Assembly (NCBI RefSeq): GCF_002291445.1
Contig: NZ_CP014137.1
Span: 4,526,001-4,590,000 of the forward strand
DNA length: 64,000 nt
Direction of reading: 5' to 3'
From: Brenneria goodwinii
GTDB lineage: Bacteria > Pseudomonadota > Gammaproteobacteria > Enterobacterales > Enterobacteriaceae
Positions 7,767 to 16,561 of this stretch are shown one piece after another; within the stretch, counting starts at the first letter, position 1; each line of letters begins with the position of its first letter. The position numbers and the translations under genes were made by a program. A model generated the notes under the pieces. That model worked only from the letters and a program-made list of their open reading frames with translations, ran no database searches and was not told the DNA's origin.

Positions 7767-9403
7767 TGCCCGGTGAACTGCTTCGACTTTACAACATCGT
7801 CCGTGTTTTACTGAGCTACGGTCTGGATGAGCTCATTCCCAAAATGCGCTTAACGATCCCGCTTCGCTTTGGCCGCCGTTTGCTGTTTTGGTTGCCGAAT
7901 CGACATAGCGATTTGCCGCTGGGCGTTCGCCTGCGTTTAGCGTTGCAGGAGCTTGGTCCGGTATGGATTAAATTCGGCCAGATGATGTCGACACGGCGAG
8001 ATTTATTCCCGCCGGCAATCGCCGATCAATTGGCGATGCTGCAAGATCGGGTTGACCCCTTCGACGGCATGCTGGCGCGCAGGCAAATCGAGCTGTCGAT
8101 GGGCGGCGTTCCCCTGGAGGAGTGGTTTGACGATTTCGACGTGAAGCCGCTTGCATCGGCATCCATCGCTCAGGTGCATACCGCGCGCCTAAAGGCTACC
8201 GGCAAAGAGATCGTTATTAAGGTCATCCGGCCTGATATTTTACCGGTGATCAAAGCCGATATCCGATTGATGAAACGTCTGGCCGGCTGGCTGCCGAGGC
8301 TGTTGCCGGATGGACGACGCCTGCGCCCGCGGGAGGTCGTACACGAATATGAGAAAACGCTGCTTGATGAACTGAATCTGCTGCGTGAAGCGGCAAATGC
8401 GATTCAACTGCGCCGCAATTTTGAAAATAGCCGCATGCTGTACATTCCTGAGGTGTATCCGGATTACTGTAGCGAGGGTATGCTGGTGATGGAGCGTATC
8501 TATGGCATCCCCGTTTCCGACGTGGAAACGTTGAAGGCCAATGGAACCAACATGCAGTTGCTGGCGGAGCGTGGGGTGCAGGTCTTCTTTACGCAGGTGT
8601 TCCGCGACAGCTTCTTTCATGCGGATATGCATCCCGGTAATATCTTCATTAATGATCAACACCCGGAAGATCCGCAGTACATCGGCATTGATTGCGGGAT
8701 AGTCGGTTCGCTGAATAAAGAAGATAAACGCTATCTGGCGGAAAACTTTATTGCGTTCTTCAATCGTGATTACCGCAAAGTGGCTGAGTTGCACGTGGAT
8801 TCAGGCTGGGTGCCCGCGGATACCAATGTCGAAGATTTTGAGTTCGCTATTCGTACCGTGTGTGAGCCCATTTTTGAAAAGCCGTTAGCGGAAATTTCAT
8901 TTGGTCATGTATTATTGAACCTCTTTAATACGGCTCGCCGTTTTAATATGGAAGTTCAGCCCCAGCTCGTTCTTTTGCAAAAAACACTGTTGTATATTGA
9001 AGGGATAGGACGCCAGTTGTATCCGCAGTTGGATCTCTGGAAAACGGCAAAACCGTTTTTGGAGAATTGGTTAAAAGAACAGGTTGGTTTGCCGGCCATG
9101 ATCCGGGCCTTGAAAGAAAAAGCGCCGTTCTGGGCAGAAAAACTGCCGGATATTCCCGAACTGTTTTATGACGGTTTACGCCAGCACAGAATATTGCGGC
9201 AAAGCGTGGATAAACTCGCGGATGAGCTGCGAACGCAGCATGTCCGGCAAGGGCAATCCCGATATTTGCTGGGAATTGGTGCAACGTTGTTGATAAGTGG
9301 TACGGTGTTACTGGTTAGCCACGTTGAGGCGGATGTTATACCTTCTGGTCTGATGGCCGCGGGAATTGTTGCCTGGATTATCGGCTGGCGGCGAACTCGT
9401 TGA
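7763..9403 (+). CDS. ubiB: UbiB atypical kinase/ATPase for ubiquinone synthesis
   Basis: This 546-residue protein has the same length as E. coli UbiB. It belongs to the ABC1/ADCK/UbiB family of protein-kinase-like ATPases needed for ubiquinone synthesis. The family signature KFGQ occurs in GPVWIKFGQMMSTRRDLFP near residue 70, the lysine-containing IVIKVIRPDI follows, the catalytic loop is HADMHPGNIF, and the metal-binding acidic residue is in IGIDCGIVG. Two hydrophobic segments at the carboxyl end, around 500-540, anchor it to the inner membrane. The start overlaps the ubiJ stop, suggesting translational coupling. Confidence 0.97.
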   Translation: MMPGELLRLYNIVRVLLSYGLDELIPKMRLTIPLRFGRRLLFWLPNRHSDLPLGVRLRLALQELGPVWIKFGQMMSTRRDLFPPAIADQLAMLQDRVDPFDGMLARRQIELSMGGVPLEEWFDDFDVKPLASASIAQVHTARLKATGKEIVIKVIRPDILPVIKADIRLMKRLAGWLPRLLPDGRRLRPREVVHEYEKTLLDELNLLREAANAIQLRRNFENSRMLYIPEVYPDYCSEGMLVMERIYGIPVSDVETLKANGTNMQLLAERGVQVFFTQVFRDSFFHADMHPGNIFINDQHPEDPQYIGIDCGIVGSLNKEDKRYLAENFIAFFNRDYRKVAELHVDSGWVPADTNVEDFEFAIRTVCEPIFEKPLAEISFGHVLLNLFNTARRFNMEVQPQLVLLQKTLLYIEGIGRQLYPQLDLWKTAKPFLENWLKEQVGLPAMIRALKEKAPFWAEKLPDIPELFYDGLRQHRILRQSVDKLADELRTQHVRQGQSRYLLGIGATLLISGTVLLVSHVEADVIPSGLMAAGIVAWIIGWRRTR

Positions 9404-9487
9404 AACAGATCATAATACATAGCAGGATTATCTTCTATAATGATGGGATAATCTTGGTGACCCCCCTTTTTGATAGAGGTAAACGTT

Positions 9488-9745
9488 ATGGGTGGTATTA
9501 GTATTTGGAACTTGTTGATTATCGCGGTAATCGTCGTATTACTGTTTGGCACCAACAAGCTGAGAACATTGGGCTCGGATCTGGGCGCATCCATCAAAGG
9601 TTTCAAAAAGGCGATGGGGGATGATCAACCGTCCGCTGCTGATAAAACTCAGCAGGATGCTGATTTCGCGACTAAGTCTCTAGCAGAGCAACAGCCTGAA
9701 GTTAAGAAGGATGAAACAAAGAGCCAGCATAAAGAGCAGGTATAA
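9488..9745 (+). CDS. tatA: Sec-independent translocase subunit TatA
   Basis: TatA is the small pore-forming subunit of the twin-arginine translocase, which exports folded proteins. The 85-residue product begins MGGISIWNLLIIAVIVVLLF, a single membrane helix, followed by the FGTNKL hinge and the amphipathic helix LGSDLGASIKGFKKAM; the tail is charged. The ATG at 9488 matches the family start and has GAGGT upstream. It opens the tatABC cluster, 84 bases after ubiB and 3 bases before tatB. It is slightly shorter than E. coli TatA (89), the difference lying in the variable tail. Confidence 0.97.
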   Translation: MGGISIWNLLIIAVIVVLLFGTNKLRTLGSDLGASIKGFKKAMGDDQPSAADKTQQDADFATKSLAEQQPEVKKDETKSQHKEQV

Positions 9746-9748
9746 TCT

Positions 9749-10282
9749 GTGTTCGATATCGGGTTTAGTGAACTGTTATTGGTCTTGGTTATTGGTCTGG
9801 TTGTTCTTGGGCCAGAACGTTTGCCGGTAGCGGTAAGGACAGTGGCAGGATGGATTAGGACGCTGCGTTCGCTGGCATCTACGGTTCAGAATGAGCTGTC
9901 GCAGGAACTGAAGCTGCAGGAATTGCAGGACAGCCTTAAGAAAGTGGAAAAAGCCAGCCTGCAAAATTTGTCGCCAGAGCTGAAAGCATCCATGGATGAG
10001 CTTAAAGAAGCGGCGGAGGCAATGAAGCGTAGTTATGCTGAAAAATCATCACCCAAGGATGAAGGAAATAGTGCGGAACAGCCGCCTAATCAACCATTAA
10101 GCGATCCCGAGGCCGTTCACGATGGCGTGATTGACGTGGAAAAAGCGCCGCCATCGACGGTGACTGATCCTGAGCCCGAACCTGAGGATAACCGGATTGC
10201 GCCCGCTCCGGTTTCGGACAACAAAATCAAACCTGAGAAGCCTGCTGTTGTTTCCGCCCGTCAACCAAGTGATGATCGTTAG
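9749..10282 (+). CDS. tatB: Twin-arginine translocase subunit TatB
   Basis: TatB works with TatC as the signal-peptide receptor of the Tat system. The 177-residue protein begins MFDIGFSELLLVLVIGLVVL (one membrane helix with the conserved Glu8), then GPERLPVAVRTVAGWIR, an amphipathic region with NELSQELKLQELQDSLKKVE, and a proline-rich acidic tail from about residue 110. It uses a GTG start three bases after the tatA stop and is followed by tatC after three bases, so the cluster is translated as a tight unit. Confidence 0.96.
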   Translation: MFDIGFSELLLVLVIGLVVLGPERLPVAVRTVAGWIRTLRSLASTVQNELSQELKLQELQDSLKKVEKASLQNLSPELKASMDELKEAAEAMKRSYAEKSSPKDEGNSAEQPPNQPLSDPEAVHDGVIDVEKAPPSTVTDPEPEPEDNRIAPAPVSDNKIKPEKPAVVSARQPSDDR

Positions 10283-10285
10283 TTT

Positions 10286-11038
10286 ATGGCCGCTGAAGAT
10301 ACCCAACCGCTGATTAGTCATCTGATCGAACTGCGTAAGCGGTTGCTGAACAGTATTATTTGTGTGCTGGTGGTGTTTGTGGCATTGGTTTACTTTGCTA
10401 ATGACATCTACCAGCTGGTTTCTGCCCCGCTGATTGAAAAGCTTCCCGCAGGCGCCAGCATGATCGCTACCGATGTAGCGTCGCCGTTTTTCACGCCGAT
10501 AAAGCTCACCATGATTGTGTCGGTGTTTGTGTCGGCACCGTTGGTGCTGTATCAGGTTTGGGCATTTGTCGCGCCGGCGCTGTACAAACATGAGCGCCGG
10601 TTGATGATGCCTCTGTTGATTTCCAGCAGTCTGCTGTTTTATGCCGGTATGGCGTTTGCCTATTTTGTGGTGTTCCCGCTGGCATTCGGCTTTTTTGCTA
10701 AAACGGCGCCCCAGGGCGTGTTGATCGCGACCGATATCAACAACTATCTGGATTTCGTCATGGCGCTGTTTATGGCGTTCGGTATTTCGTTCGAAGTGCC
10801 TATCGCGATTGTATTACTGTGCTGGAGTGGCGTGGTAACTCCGGAAGACCTGAAAAAGAAACGGCCTTATATGCTGGTCGGGGCGTTTGTCGTCGGTATG
10901 CTGCTGACGCCGCCGGATGTTTTCTCGCAGACGTTGCTGGCCCTTCCCATGTATATGTTGTTTGAGATCGGGGTATTCTTTTCCCGGTTTTATGTAGGTA
11001 AAGGTCGTCAGGCGAAAGCAGAAGAGCCTTTGCCGTAG
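10286..11038 (+). CDS. tatC: Twin-arginine translocase subunit TatC
   Basis: TatC is the six-helix membrane core of the Tat receptor and recognises the RR signal peptide. The 250-residue protein starts MAAEDTQPLISHLIELRKRLL, containing the conserved HLxELRxR signature. It also has PLxEKLPAG and SPFFTPIKLTM in the first periplasmic loop, FAYFVVFPLAFGFF, and ISFEVPIAIVLL (with the conserved FE). Six hydrophobic segments can be traced. It is about eight residues shorter than the E. coli protein at the tail, which is variable. Confidence 0.97.
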   Translation: MAAEDTQPLISHLIELRKRLLNSIICVLVVFVALVYFANDIYQLVSAPLIEKLPAGASMIATDVASPFFTPIKLTMIVSVFVSAPLVLYQVWAFVAPALYKHERRLMMPLLISSSLLFYAGMAFAYFVVFPLAFGFFAKTAPQGVLIATDINNYLDFVMALFMAFGISFEVPIAIVLLCWSGVVTPEDLKKKRPYMLVGAFVVGMLLTPPDVFSQTLLALPMYMLFEIGVFFSRFYVGKGRQAKAEEPLP

Positions 11039-11060
11039 TCATCTGCGGATACGTCATCAA

Positions 11061-11843
11061 ATGTTTGATATCGGGGTCAATTTAACCAGTTCTCAGTTTG
11101 CGAAAGACCGGGAGCGGGTTGTCGCTCGCGCAAAGCAGGCTGGCGTTAGCGGGATGTTGGTGACGGGAACCAATATTCAGGAGAGCCGTCGGGCTCTGGC
11201 GTTGACGGCGGAATATCCCGATTACTGCTGGGCAACGGCAGGGGTTCACCCGCATGACGCCAGCCAGTGGGATGCATCGGCAGCCGAGCAGCTTTACAGC
11301 TTGGCGCAATCCGATGCCGTGGTCGCCATCGGCGAATGCGGGCTTGATTTTAACCGCAACTTTTCATCCCCAGAGCAGCAGGAACGGGCATTCAGCGCCC
11401 AACTGGCGTTGGCTGCAGAGCTATCAATGCCCGTATTCCTGCACTGTCGTGAGGCTCATTCCCGTTTTATCGCTCTACTGACTCCCTGGTTGGACAAATT
11501 GCCGGCGGCGGTGGTGCACTGTTTTACCGGCGACCGCCGCGAACTTGATGAATGCCTGGCCTTAGGGCTGATGATTGGTATCACCGGTTGGGTTTGTGAT
11601 GAACGCCGGGGGCTTGCGCTACGTTCGTTGTTAAAACATATTCCATGCGATCGGCTGCTATTGGAAACCGACGCGCCCTATTTACTCCCTCGGGATTTAA
11701 GTCCTAAACCGGCCTCCCGCCGTAACGAATCTTGTTTTCTCCCCCATATTGTCAGTCAGATCGCCGCCTGGCGTGAAGAAGATGCAGTCTGGCTGGGGCG
11801 GAAAACAGAGGAAAATGCCCGCCGGGTTTTCCGGTTGGCTTGA
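11061..11843 (+). CDS. tatD: TatD-type metal-dependent DNase
   Basis: TatD is a cytosolic TIM-barrel metallohydrolase with 3'-5' exonuclease activity, linked to repair of oxidative DNA damage; it is not needed for Tat export. The 260-residue product equals E. coli TatD in length. Metal-site motifs are visible in order: FDIGVNLT at the start (the usual HxH position is replaced in this subgroup), GVHPHD, GECGLDF, LHCREAH, HCFTG and ETDAPYLLPR. It follows tatC after 22 bases. A short hemB-like relic lies immediately downstream. Confidence 0.95.
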   Translation: MFDIGVNLTSSQFAKDRERVVARAKQAGVSGMLVTGTNIQESRRALALTAEYPDYCWATAGVHPHDASQWDASAAEQLYSLAQSDAVVAIGECGLDFNRNFSSPEQQERAFSAQLALAAELSMPVFLHCREAHSRFIALLTPWLDKLPAAVVHCFTGDRRELDECLALGLMIGITGWVCDERRGLALRSLLKHIPCDRLLLETDAPYLLPRDLSPKPASRRNESCFLPHIVSQIAAWREEDAVWLGRKTEENARRVFRLA

Positions 11844-11861
11844 TTCAGGGGGAATAGTTAT

Positions 11862-11945
11862 ATGGGCGATGCTTTTCCCGGTGCGTTCCCCGGCCCAAGA
11901 TACGTTCGGCGTGCCGATCTGTGCCGTTACTGCGATTACATCTTC
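11862..11945 (+). pseudogene. hemB: Relic of a hemB 5' end
   Basis: An ATG at 11862 with GGGGGAA upstream opens a frame reading MGDAFPGAFPGPRYVRR. This resembles the amino terminus of one type of delta-aminolevulinate dehydratase (HemB), which starts with AFPGxFPGRRMRR, and hemB is, as I recall, found between tatD and rfaH in some enterobacteria such as Yersinia. Similarity ends after about 20-25 codons and the frame runs into the 3' end of rfaH. I infer a deletion that removed the rest of hemB. Another hemB must exist elsewhere if the cell makes haem. The match is short, so confidence is moderate. Confidence 0.45.
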
Positions 11946-12424
11946 TGGAATTGGCGGTTATCAATGCTCTGGCGAACCTGCTTATTCAGCAAATTCAGTA
12001 ATAACATTGAACGGGTTTCCCCATCCGGTTCTGTGTAGATAGCCTGCAGACCGGTAAAAATCCCATCCGTAATCATCACTTCATCACCCGGCTGCGGGGT
12101 TTGCGGATCGGTAATGCCCTCAGGCGGATATTGCAACAGATCATTGATCACCTGTTGGGGGATCGTGGCGGGGCAATTACCGAAGCGCACGAAATTACTC
12201 ACCCCGCGCGTGGCGCTGATGGTGGTTGTATGGATACACTCAGGATCGAACTCTACAAACAGATAGTTCGGAAACAGGGGTTCACAAACCTCGGTACGTT
12301 TGCCGCGTATGATTTTATCCAGCGTAATCATTGGGCTAAGGCAAGCAACATTCTGGCGTTCTAAATGCTCTTTCGCCCGCAGTAATTGACCACGCTTGCA
12401 ATATAGTAAGTACCAGGCTTCCAT
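11936..12424 (-). CDS. rfaH: Transcription antitermination factor RfaH
   Basis: RfaH is a NusG paralogue loaded onto RNA polymerase at ops sites; it promotes expression of long virulence, LPS and capsule operons. The 162-residue protein matches E. coli RfaH over its whole length: amino-terminal NGN domain (WYLLYCKRGQLLRAKEHLERQ), the EPLFPNYLFVEFDPE core, ISATRGVSNFVRFG, and the fold-switching KOW-like tail (IFTGLQAIYTEPDGETRSMLLLNLLNK). I chose the ATG at 12424 (MEAWYLL) as the family start; the open frame extends 12 codons further upstream. It faces tatD and is divergent from ubiD. Confidence 0.95.
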   Translation of the reverse strand: MEAWYLLYCKRGQLLRAKEHLERQNVACLSPMITLDKIIRGKRTEVCEPLFPNYLFVEFDPECIHTTTISATRGVSNFVRFGNCPATIPQQVINDLLQYPPEGITDPQTPQPGDEVMITDGIFTGLQAIYTEPDGETRSMLLLNLLNKQVRQSIDNRQFQKM

Positions 12425-12616
12425 AAAATTTGCAGAGTAATTGTTCCAGCGGATAATCATATCAAAAGCGGGCCTGAATAAACAATTTACGTAAGAAGTT
12501 TCTGGTGTCGCGATTGCCTGGAAGGTGACGATAGGCGTCCGCCATAATTAGACTGCACTAAGAAGCGACAGGTCGCTGAAGAGACTTTATAATAGCCAGT
12601 TCCACAGACAGCCCCG

Positions 12617-14113
12617 ATGATCAGCATGAAATATCGTGACTTACGCGAATTCCTCTCGCTGCTGGAAGAGAGGGGTGAATTAAAACGTATTAGCCAGCCT
12701 ATCGATCCCTATCTTGAAATGACGGAAATCGCCGACCGTACCTTGCGTGCGGAGGGCCCGGCTCTGTTGTTTGAAAACCCGAAAGGTTACAGCATGCCGG
12801 TGCTGTGTAATTTGTTCGGCACGGCAAAACGCGTGGCGATGGGTATGGGGCAGGAGGACGTCAGCGCATTGCGCGACGTCGGTAAGCTGCTGGCTTTTCT
12901 TAAAGAGCCGGAGCCGCCGAAAGGATTTCGCGATCTGGTGGATAAAATGCCTAAATTCCGCCAGGTGCTGAATATGCCGACGAAACGGCTCTCTTCGGCT
13001 CCTTGCCAGGAACAGATATGGCAGGGCGAAGAGGTCGACTTGGGCCGGATACCGGTAATGCACTGCTGGCCGGAAGATGCCGCGCCGCTGGTCACCTGGG
13101 GATTGACGGTGACCCGGGGGCCGGACAAAGAACGTCAGAATCTGGGGATTTATCGCCAGCAGCTGTTGGGCAAAAACAAATTGATTATGCGCTGGCTGTC
13201 GCATCGCGGCGGCGCGCTGGATTTTCAAGAATGGAGCCAGGAAAATCCGGGGCTGCGCTTCCCGGTGTCTGTTGCGCTGGGGGCCGATCCCGCAACGATT
13301 CTGGCGGCGGTCACGCCCGTGCCTGATTCATTGTCTGAATATGCTTTTGCCGGCTTGCTGCGCGGCCATAAAACCGAAGTCGTGAAATGTCTGTCTAACG
13401 ATCTGGAAGTCCCTGCCAGTGCGGAAATAGTACTGGAAGGCTATATCGAACCCGGTGAAACGGCGCCGGAGGGGCCTTACGGCGATCACACCGGTTACTA
13501 CAATGAAGTCGATCGTTTCCCTGTTTTTACGGTGACGCACATAACACAGCGGCGTGATGCGATTTATCACTCCACTTATACCGGCCGCCCGCCGGATGAG
13601 CCGGCCGTATTGGGAGTGGCGCTCAACGAGGTCTTCGTTCCTATTCTGCAAAAGCAATTTCCTGAGATTGTCGACTTTTATTTGCCGCCTGAGGGTTGCT
13701 CTTACCGTCTGGCGATCGTTACCATGAAGAAGCAATATCCTGGTCACGCCAAACGCGTCATGATGGGCGTGTGGTCTTTTTTGCGGCAGTTTATGTATAC
13801 CAAATTTGTTATTGTTTGTGACGATGACATTAATGCCCGTGACTGGAAAGATGTTATCTGGGCGATCACTACGCGGATGGATCCGGCACGAGATACCGTA
13901 TTAGTGGAAAATACGCCGATAGACTATTTGGATTTTGCCTCACCGGTTTCCGGTTTAGGTTCCAAAATGGGGCTGGATGCCACCAATAAATGGCCGGGCG
14001 AAACACAACGCGAGTGGGGACATCCGATTAAAAAAGATCCTCAGGTGTGCGCGCGCGTTGATGCCATATGGGATGAACTTGCCATTTTCAGTGACAGAGA
14101 ACCCCGGCGTTAA
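12617..14113 (+). CDS. ubiD: 3-octaprenyl-4-hydroxybenzoate decarboxylase UbiD
   Basis: UbiD removes the carboxyl group of the prenylated hydroxybenzoate in ubiquinone synthesis, using prenylated FMN supplied by UbiX. The 498-residue product aligns end to end with E. coli UbiD (497). Conserved stretches include NPKGYSMPVLCNLFGT, LGIYRQQL, SHRGGALDF, the EGPYGDHTGYY loop with catalytic Glu, and DFASPVSGLGSKMGLDATNKW near the end. The ATG at 12617 gives MISMKYRDLRE, parallel to E. coli MDAMKYNDLR. A TATAAT-like hexamer lies about 30 bases upstream. It is followed by fre, as in E. coli. Confidence 0.97.
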   Translation: MISMKYRDLREFLSLLEERGELKRISQPIDPYLEMTEIADRTLRAEGPALLFENPKGYSMPVLCNLFGTAKRVAMGMGQEDVSALRDVGKLLAFLKEPEPPKGFRDLVDKMPKFRQVLNMPTKRLSSAPCQEQIWQGEEVDLGRIPVMHCWPEDAAPLVTWGLTVTRGPDKERQNLGIYRQQLLGKNKLIMRWLSHRGGALDFQEWSQENPGLRFPVSVALGADPATILAAVTPVPDSLSEYAFAGLLRGHKTEVVKCLSNDLEVPASAEIVLEGYIEPGETAPEGPYGDHTGYYNEVDRFPVFTVTHITQRRDAIYHSTYTGRPPDEPAVLGVALNEVFVPILQKQFPEIVDFYLPPEGCSYRLAIVTMKKQYPGHAKRVMMGVWSFLRQFMYTKFVIVCDDDINARDWKDVIWAITTRMDPARDTVLVENTPIDYLDFASPVSGLGSKMGLDATNKWPGETQREWGHPIKKDPQVCARVDAIWDELAIFSDREPRR

Positions 14114-14166
14114 CCTGCTGTTGCTCTGTTCCCAGTTTTGCTTTGATGACCCTACAGAGGGAATGC

Positions 14167-14868
14167 ATGACGACATTGAGCTGTAAAGTGACTTTGGTAG
14201 AAGCCATAACCGATACGGTTTATCGGGTTCGTTTATTACCTGAGGCGCCTTTTTCTTTCCGTGCCGGTCAGTATCTGATGGTCGTGATGGATGAGCGGGA
14301 TAAACGTCCTTTTTCTATGGCATCCACGCCGATGGATACAGATTTTATTGAGCTGCATATTGGCGCGTCTGAGTTGAATCTTTACGCCATGGCGGTAATG
14401 GAACGTATCCTGCAGGAGAGAACGCTTACGGTGGATATTCCGCATGGCGAAGCGTGGTTGCGCGAAGAGAGTGACCGTCCGCTGGTGTTGATTGCCGGCG
14501 GTACGGGCTTCTCGTATGTCCGATCGATTTTGCTGACGGCGCTGGCTCAACAGCCGGAGCGCGATGTCTCGATCTATTGGGGGGGCAGGGAAAACAAGCA
14601 CCTTTACGACCTCGGCGAATTGGAAGCGCTTGCGACTCAGTATCCCAATTTGCAGGTGATCCCGGTGGTTGAACAACCGGAAGAGGGCTGGCGCGGCAGA
14701 ACCGGCACCGTATTAAGCGCGGTATTGCAGGATTACGGTTCATTAGCCGAGCAAGATATATATATTGCCGGTCGTTTTGAAATGGCGAAAATTGCGCGTG
14801 AACGTTTCTGTAATGAACGTGGCGCGCTGGCGACGCATATGTTCAGTGACGCTTTCTCGTTTATCTGA
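14167..14868 (+). CDS. fre: NAD(P)H-flavin reductase Fre
   Basis: Fre reduces free flavins with NAD(P)H, serving ferric-iron reduction and activation of ribonucleotide reductase. The 233-residue product equals E. coli Fre in length. The flavin-binding RPFS motif (residues 47-50) and the nucleotide-binding LIAGGTGFSY (108-117) are intact, as is YWGGRENKHLYDL. The start at 14167 (MTTLSCKV) matches the family and is preceded by AGAGGGA. In E. coli fadBA follows on the opposite strand; here only a trace of fadA remains. Confidence 0.96.
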   Translation: MTTLSCKVTLVEAITDTVYRVRLLPEAPFSFRAGQYLMVVMDERDKRPFSMASTPMDTDFIELHIGASELNLYAMAVMERILQERTLTVDIPHGEAWLREESDRPLVLIAGGTGFSYVRSILLTALAQQPERDVSIYWGGRENKHLYDLGELEALATQYPNLQVIPVVEQPEEGWRGRTGTVLSAVLQDYGSLAEQDIYIAGRFEMAKIARERFCNERGALATHMFSDAFSFI

Positions 14869-14922
14869 AGCCGTTATGGAAAAAAGCTCCGCGTGATAGC
14901 CCGCGCGGTCCTGCGCTAAAGG

Positions 14923-15000
14923 TTACCGGCGATCAAATACCGTGGCGATCCCCTGTCCCAGCCCGATGCATATGGTCGCCGCGTCTATTATCTTTCCTCG
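14923..15000 (-). pseudogene. fadA: Relic of the fadA (3-ketoacyl-CoA thiolase) 3' end
   Basis: Minus-strand translation ending at a TAA (14925-14923) reads CIGLGQGIATVFDRR, very close to the carboxyl end of FadA (MGLGQGIATVFERV in E. coli), including the glycine-rich thiolase active-site segment. Upstream the match fades within about ten codons and no fadB sequence is visible before pepQ. In E. coli fadBA occupies exactly this place between fre and pepQ. I infer deletion of nearly all of fadBA, the aerobic beta-oxidation complex, leaving 25 or so codons. Confidence 0.7.
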
Positions 15001-15229
15001 TGTATTGCGTCGTCCGCACCCAGTCAGCGCGGCCGTCGCACTGTTCCGCCAAATCCCCGCATTCAACAAGTATCTCCTGGTACGAACAGATGGCTGAGTC
15101 ATGTCTTTCGTGTTAATTAATTGAAAAAAAAGTTAATGCTGCCCGTAAGATCACCAAGTACCCGACGCTGCCGTTGAGTCACGGCTGTGTTAAAATGGAT
15201 AAACAGTGCAGTGACAAACAGGGATATCT
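15001..15229. promoter_or_regulatory. Non-coding stretch with the pepQ promoter
   Basis: These bases, left by the fadBA deletion, hold no recognisable gene. Near the right end TTGAGT (about 15175) and TAAAAT (about 15193) could form a sigma-70 promoter for pepQ, and CAGGGA lies just before the pepQ ATG. The hexamers match consensus only partly; no start site can be proved from sequence. Confidence 0.4.
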
Positions 15230-16561
15230 ATGGAAAAGCTGGCTTCTCTATATCACCATCATTTGGCTACGTTGCAACAACGCACACAGACTATTCTGGC
15301 GCGCCACCAGCTTGACGCATTATTGATTCACTCCGGTGAGTTATTAACGGTATTTCTGGACGATCACGACTATCCCTTTAAAGTTAATCCGCAGTTTAAA
15401 GCCTGGGTGCCGGTCACTCAGGTGCCGAATTGCTGGTTATGGGTTGACGGCGTCAATCCGCCGAAACTCTGGTTCTATTCTCCGGTGGATTATTGGCATA
15501 ACGTCGCGCCTGTTCCGGAAAGTTTCTGGACTGATGAGGTGGAAATCTCGGTTTTGCGTAATGCCGATGATATCGGGCGATTACTCCCGTCGCCGCGTCA
15601 GCGCGTCGCCTATCTCGGCTATGCCCCGCAGCGGGCGTCGGCTTTGGGTATCGCCGCCGAAAATATTAATCCTCAGGGGGTGCTGGATTACCTGCATTAT
15701 CATCGCGCTTATAAAACCGACTATGAGTTGGCCTGTATGCGCGAAGCTCAGAAAACCGCGGTTGTCGGCCATCGCGCCGCCCATGAGGCTTTTCTGTCCG
15801 GCATGAGCGAGTTCGATATTAATCTGGCTTACCTGACCGCCACCGGCCACCGGGATACCGATGTGCCTTATGACAACATCGTGGCGCTGAATGAGCATGC
15901 GGCGGTATTGCATTATACCCAGCTGGATCATCAGGTTCCGTCAGATGTGCGTAGTTTTCTGATTGATGCCGGCACTGAATATAATGGCTATGCGGCCGAT
16001 CTGACCCGCACCTACTCCTCGCAAAGCGATAACGCGTTTGCTGCATTGGTAAAAGATCTGAATCAGGAGCAACTGGCCCTCATTGATACGATTCAGGCCG
16101 GCGTGCGCTATACCGATTATCATCTTCAAATGCATCAGCGCGTCGCCAAGCTGTTGAAGTCTCATCAACTGGTTCATGGGATCAGCGAAGAGGCCATGGT
16201 GGAGAGCGGCTTGACCGGGCCGTTCCTGCCGCATGGATTGGGGCACTTCCTCGGGTTGCAGGTGCATGATGTCGCCGGTTTTATGCAGGATGACCGCGGT
16301 ACCCATCTAGCCGCTCCGTCCCAGCATCCTTATTTGCGTTGTACGCGGATACTGGAACCCGGGATGGTATTGACCATTGAGCCCGGTATCTATTTTATCG
16401 ACTCGCTGTTGGAACCTTGGCGTACAGGTCAATTCAGTCAGCATTTTGACTGGCAGAAAATTGATGCGCTAAAACCTTTTGGCGGCATCCGTATCGAAGA
16501 TAATATCGTTATCCATGAGCAGCGGGTTGAAAATATGACGCGCGATCAGAAGCTGTCCTGA
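15230..16561 (+). CDS. pepQ: Xaa-Pro dipeptidase PepQ
   Basis: PepQ is a cytosolic M24-family dimetal enzyme that splits dipeptides with carboxyl-terminal proline. The product has 443 residues, as in E. coli. The metal ligands can be placed in FLIDAGTEYNGYAADLTRTY (two Asp), the HGLGHFLGLQVHD segment (His), TIEPGIYF (Glu) and GGIRIEDN (Glu). It overlaps yigZ by one base (TGATG). In E. coli pepQ is divergent from fadBA, which is lost here. Confidence 0.97.
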   Translation: MEKLASLYHHHLATLQQRTQTILARHQLDALLIHSGELLTVFLDDHDYPFKVNPQFKAWVPVTQVPNCWLWVDGVNPPKLWFYSPVDYWHNVAPVPESFWTDEVEISVLRNADDIGRLLPSPRQRVAYLGYAPQRASALGIAAENINPQGVLDYLHYHRAYKTDYELACMREAQKTAVVGHRAAHEAFLSGMSEFDINLAYLTATGHRDTDVPYDNIVALNEHAAVLHYTQLDHQVPSDVRSFLIDAGTEYNGYAADLTRTYSSQSDNAFAALVKDLNQEQLALIDTIQAGVRYTDYHLQMHQRVAKLLKSHQLVHGISEEAMVESGLTGPFLPHGLGHFLGLQVHDVAGFMQDDRGTHLAAPSQHPYLRCTRILEPGMVLTIEPGIYFIDSLLEPWRTGQFSQHFDWQKIDALKPFGGIRIEDNIVIHEQRVENMTRDQKLS

